Assembly (NCBI GenBank): GCA_035518875.1 | Contig: DATIXD010000279.1 | Span: 1 to 7,098 of the forward strand | Origin: DATIXD01 sp035518875 | GTDB taxonomy: Bacteria > Pseudomonadota > Gammaproteobacteria > Methylococcales > Methylococcaceae | DNA length: 7,098 nt | Direction: 5' to 3' | In this document: piece by piece, positions 5,636 to 7,098 of the stretch | Layout: every line of letters starts with the position of its first letter | Position numbering within the stretch: the first letter of the stretch is position 1 | Notes under the pieces: generated by a model | Told to the model about the DNA's origin: nothing | What the model saw: only the letters and a program-made list of their open reading frames with translations | Databases searched by the model: none | Program-made: the position numbers and the translations under genes

Positions 5636-6280
5636 ATGAATGACATCATCGATCCAAAAATGACCGGAAGCAGGCCCGAGGGGATTTCAAGACGCGACTT
5701 CATCAAAGGGGTCATCGCCGGCGGCGCTGCGGTTTCCTCGGTAGGCTACCTGTTTCGTGCGTCCACTTTGCTGGGCCAAGCTGCTGGCAGCACAGGCGAA
5801 CGGCTCATCACCATCAACGTCAACGGGCAGCAGCGCCGGGTCGACGTCATGAGGCAAGAAACACTGGCGTCGACGTTGCGCTACAAGCTGGGGCTCACGG
5901 GCACGAAGCTGGGGTGCGACCGGGCCGAGTGCGGCTCATGCACTGTCCTCATTGATGATGTGCCGCATTATTCTTGCTCAGTGCTCACGCATACCGTGCG
6001 CGGACGCAAAGTCTTGACGATCGAAGGCCTTGCGCGCTCCGACGGAAAACTGCACCCGGTTCAGCGGGCGGTGGTGGACGAACTGGGATTCCAGTGCGCG
6101 TTTTGTATGTCCGGCTTCATCATGTCGACGGTGGGATTCCTGAAGGTGAATCCCAATCCTACGAGGGCTGAGTTGGCGCACGGCGTCTCCGGGAATCTGT
6201 GCCGCTGCAGCGATTACAACAAGATTCTGAACTCCATGATGCGTGCCGCAGAGTATGCGAGGAAGGATACCCGTGCCTAA
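5636..6280 (+). CDS. Tat-exported 2Fe-2S subunit of a xanthine dehydrogenase/aldehyde oxidase family enzyme
   Basis: This 214-residue protein carries both iron-sulfur domains of the small subunit. The plant-type ferredoxin domain (about residues 56-130) has Cys94, Cys99, Cys102 and Cys114. The helical domain (about 138-210) has Cys154, Cys157, Cys189 and Cys191, in CAFC and CRC. Together they wire the molybdenum site to an acceptor. Residues 18-47 form a twin-arginine signal (SRRDFIKG followed by a hydrophobic Ala/Gly/Val stretch), so the complex is probably periplasmic. E. coli PaoA and isoquinoline 1-oxidoreductase-type small subunits are similar in layout, but the substrate cannot be inferred. 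The start at 5636 puts the RR at residues 19-20. Its ribosome site is poor (GGG abuts the ATG; AAAAGGA ends 16 bases upstream). ATG 5660 is an alternative. It overlaps the next gene by 8 bases and lies about 25 bases after a sigma-54 transcription start. Confidence 0.93.
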   Translation: MNDIIDPKMTGSRPEGISRRDFIKGVIAGGAAVSSVGYLFRASTLLGQAAGSTGERLITINVNGQQRRVDVMRQETLASTLRYKLGLTGTKLGCDRAECGSCTVLIDDVPHYSCSVLTHTVRGRKVLTIEGLARSDGKLHPVQRAVVDELGFQCAFCMSGFIMSTVGFLKVNPNPTRAELAHGVSGNLCRCSDYNKILNSMMRAAEYARKDTRA

Positions 6281-7098
6281 CTATAAACTGATCGGACATA
6301 ACTACCGGATACCCGACATCGTGGCGAAGGTGATGGGACAGGCCAAGTACGCGGAGGACTTCCGGGCGGACGGGATGCTTTTCTGCAAGCTTCTGCTGAG
6401 CCCCATGCCCCATGCCAGGGTTCGTAACATCAACTCGCGTGCGGCACTCGCCATGAAAGGCGTGGCCGGCATCCTGACCGCCGACGAGCTGCCGCCCCCG
6501 CCGCCGGGGGATGAACATACAGGAGCCGAAGAGAGCAGCGGCAGGGAACGGGGCTTGACTAACGAGCCGCTCTATGAAGGCGAACCGATTCTTGCGGTGG
6601 CCGCCGTAGATGAGCTGACCGCCGCTGAGGCTATCGAAAAAATCGAGCTCGACCTCGAATTGCTTCCGTTCACCATCGATCCGCTTGAAGGCTTGCGGCC
6701 CGGAGGAGCTCGCGCACGCAGAGCGGGAAATATTTTCGTAAAGGGAAGCGGCACAAAACGAAGAGAGTCAAACCTTTTCCCTGTGGGAGGCGGCATGAAG
6801 ACGTTGGAGTGGACGCACAAGGACCTCCAAGAGGTCGTGGCCGGCCGCATGCCGTTCAATGCCGAAGTGGGCGAGGAGACGGTGGTGGGCGACCTCGAAG
6901 CCGGATTCAAGCAGGCCGACTTGATCCTGGAGGAAACGCTCTTCCAGCAGTCGACGCCACACCAGCCGCTTGAGACGCGCTCGGCAATGGCCTACTGGCA
7001 GAATGGGAAACTTTATCTCTATGGGTCGACCCAAAGCGTGGCGCAAACGGTCCCCATGGTGGCGCAGTGGGTGGGGATTGACCCGTCGCAAGTCGTCT
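6273..7098 (+). CDS. Molybdopterin-binding large subunit of the same enzyme (3' end outside window)
   Basis: The frame is open from GTG 6273 to the window end, giving 275 codons of a family that usually has about 700-800. The GTG start is supported by GGAAGGA at 6261-6267 with five bases of spacing. It overlaps the small-subunit gene by eight bases, which suggests coupled, stoichiometric synthesis. Residues from about 20 (VMGQAKYAEDF, MPHARV) to about 140 (EGEPILAVAAVDELTAAEAIEKI) are the a/b hammerhead domain. Next come EETVVGDLEAGFKQADLILEE and QSTPHQPLE, the start of the molybdenum-cofactor domain, then YGSTQSVAQT. It begins at the hammerhead with no Tat or Sec signal of its own, so export would rely on the partner's Tat signal. 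No FAD subunit gene lies between the two subunits. A proline run (five Pro near residue 72) sits inside the hammerhead. Confidence 0.92.
   Translation, partial: MPNYKLIGHNYRIPDIVAKVMGQAKYAEDFRADGMLFCKLLLSPMPHARVRNINSRAALAMKGVAGILTADELPPPPPGDEHTGAEESSGRERGLTNEPLYEGEPILAVAAVDELTAAEAIEKIELDLELLPFTIDPLEGLRPGGARARRAGNIFVKGSGTKRRESNLFPVGGGMKTLEWTHKDLQEVVAGRMPFNAEVGEETVVGDLEAGFKQADLILEETLFQQSTPHQPLETRSAMAYWQNGKLYLYGSTQSVAQTVPMVAQWVGIDPSQVV

Noticed and set aside
6273..7098. Several open frames on the minus strand opposite the molybdopterin subunit
   Set aside because: The + strand frame from GTG 6273 has family motifs and a good ribosome site; the antisense frames are shadows.
1..7098. CRISPR arrays, tRNA or rRNA genes, insertion sequences, origins
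   Set aside because: No regularly spaced repeats, cloverleaf-like segments, transposase genes or terminal inverted repeats were seen on either strand.

Overview
The window reads as accessory respiratory and redox gene space of a Gram-negative, sigma-54-using bacterium of moderately high GC. An Acidobacteriota or deltaproteobacterial-type lineage would fit the protein styles, but no gene here fixes the taxon. All convincing genes lie on the + strand.

Layout. (1) 2-1546 is the 3' part of a large c-type cytochrome of the RoxA / di-haem peroxidase type. (2) 1547-1696 is a leader holding two strong, consecutive stem-loops and a near-perfect Shine-Dalgarno. (3) 1697-2071 is a small secreted cupredoxin. 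(4) 2072-2335 holds a sigma-54 promoter array. (5) 2336-2602 is the 5' remnant of a SCO1/SenC copper chaperone gene, cut off before its copper-binding CxxxC and joined by a 4-base overlap to cydA. (6) 2599-5012 is a cytochrome bd-type oxidase operon, cydA-cydB, with a 4-base overlap and an intrinsic terminator just after cydB. (7) 5041-5503 is a gene-poor stretch with a short imperfect direct repeat and what looks like the 3' end of a FIST-domain gene. (8) 5504-5600 is a second copy of the same sigma-54 promoter array. (9) 5636-6280 and 6273-7098 (cut by the window end) encode the Tat-exported 2Fe-2S subunit and the molybdopterin subunit of a xanthine dehydrogenase/aldehyde oxidase family enzyme.

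How it fits together. The two sigma-54 arrays align without a gap over about 96 bp, at roughly 84% identity counted by eye. Each holds an upstream inverted repeat, an IHF-like site and a textbook -24/-12 element at identical spacing. This predicts that one enhancer-binding protein controls both the bd oxidase operon and the molybdenum hydroxylase operon. The truncated sco gene between the first promoter and cydA suggests that a deletion placed cydAB under a promoter that originally drove sco. The cytochrome and cupredoxin upstream are plausible periplasmic redox partners. This inferred shared regulation, together with the promoter capture, is the most novel part of the window.
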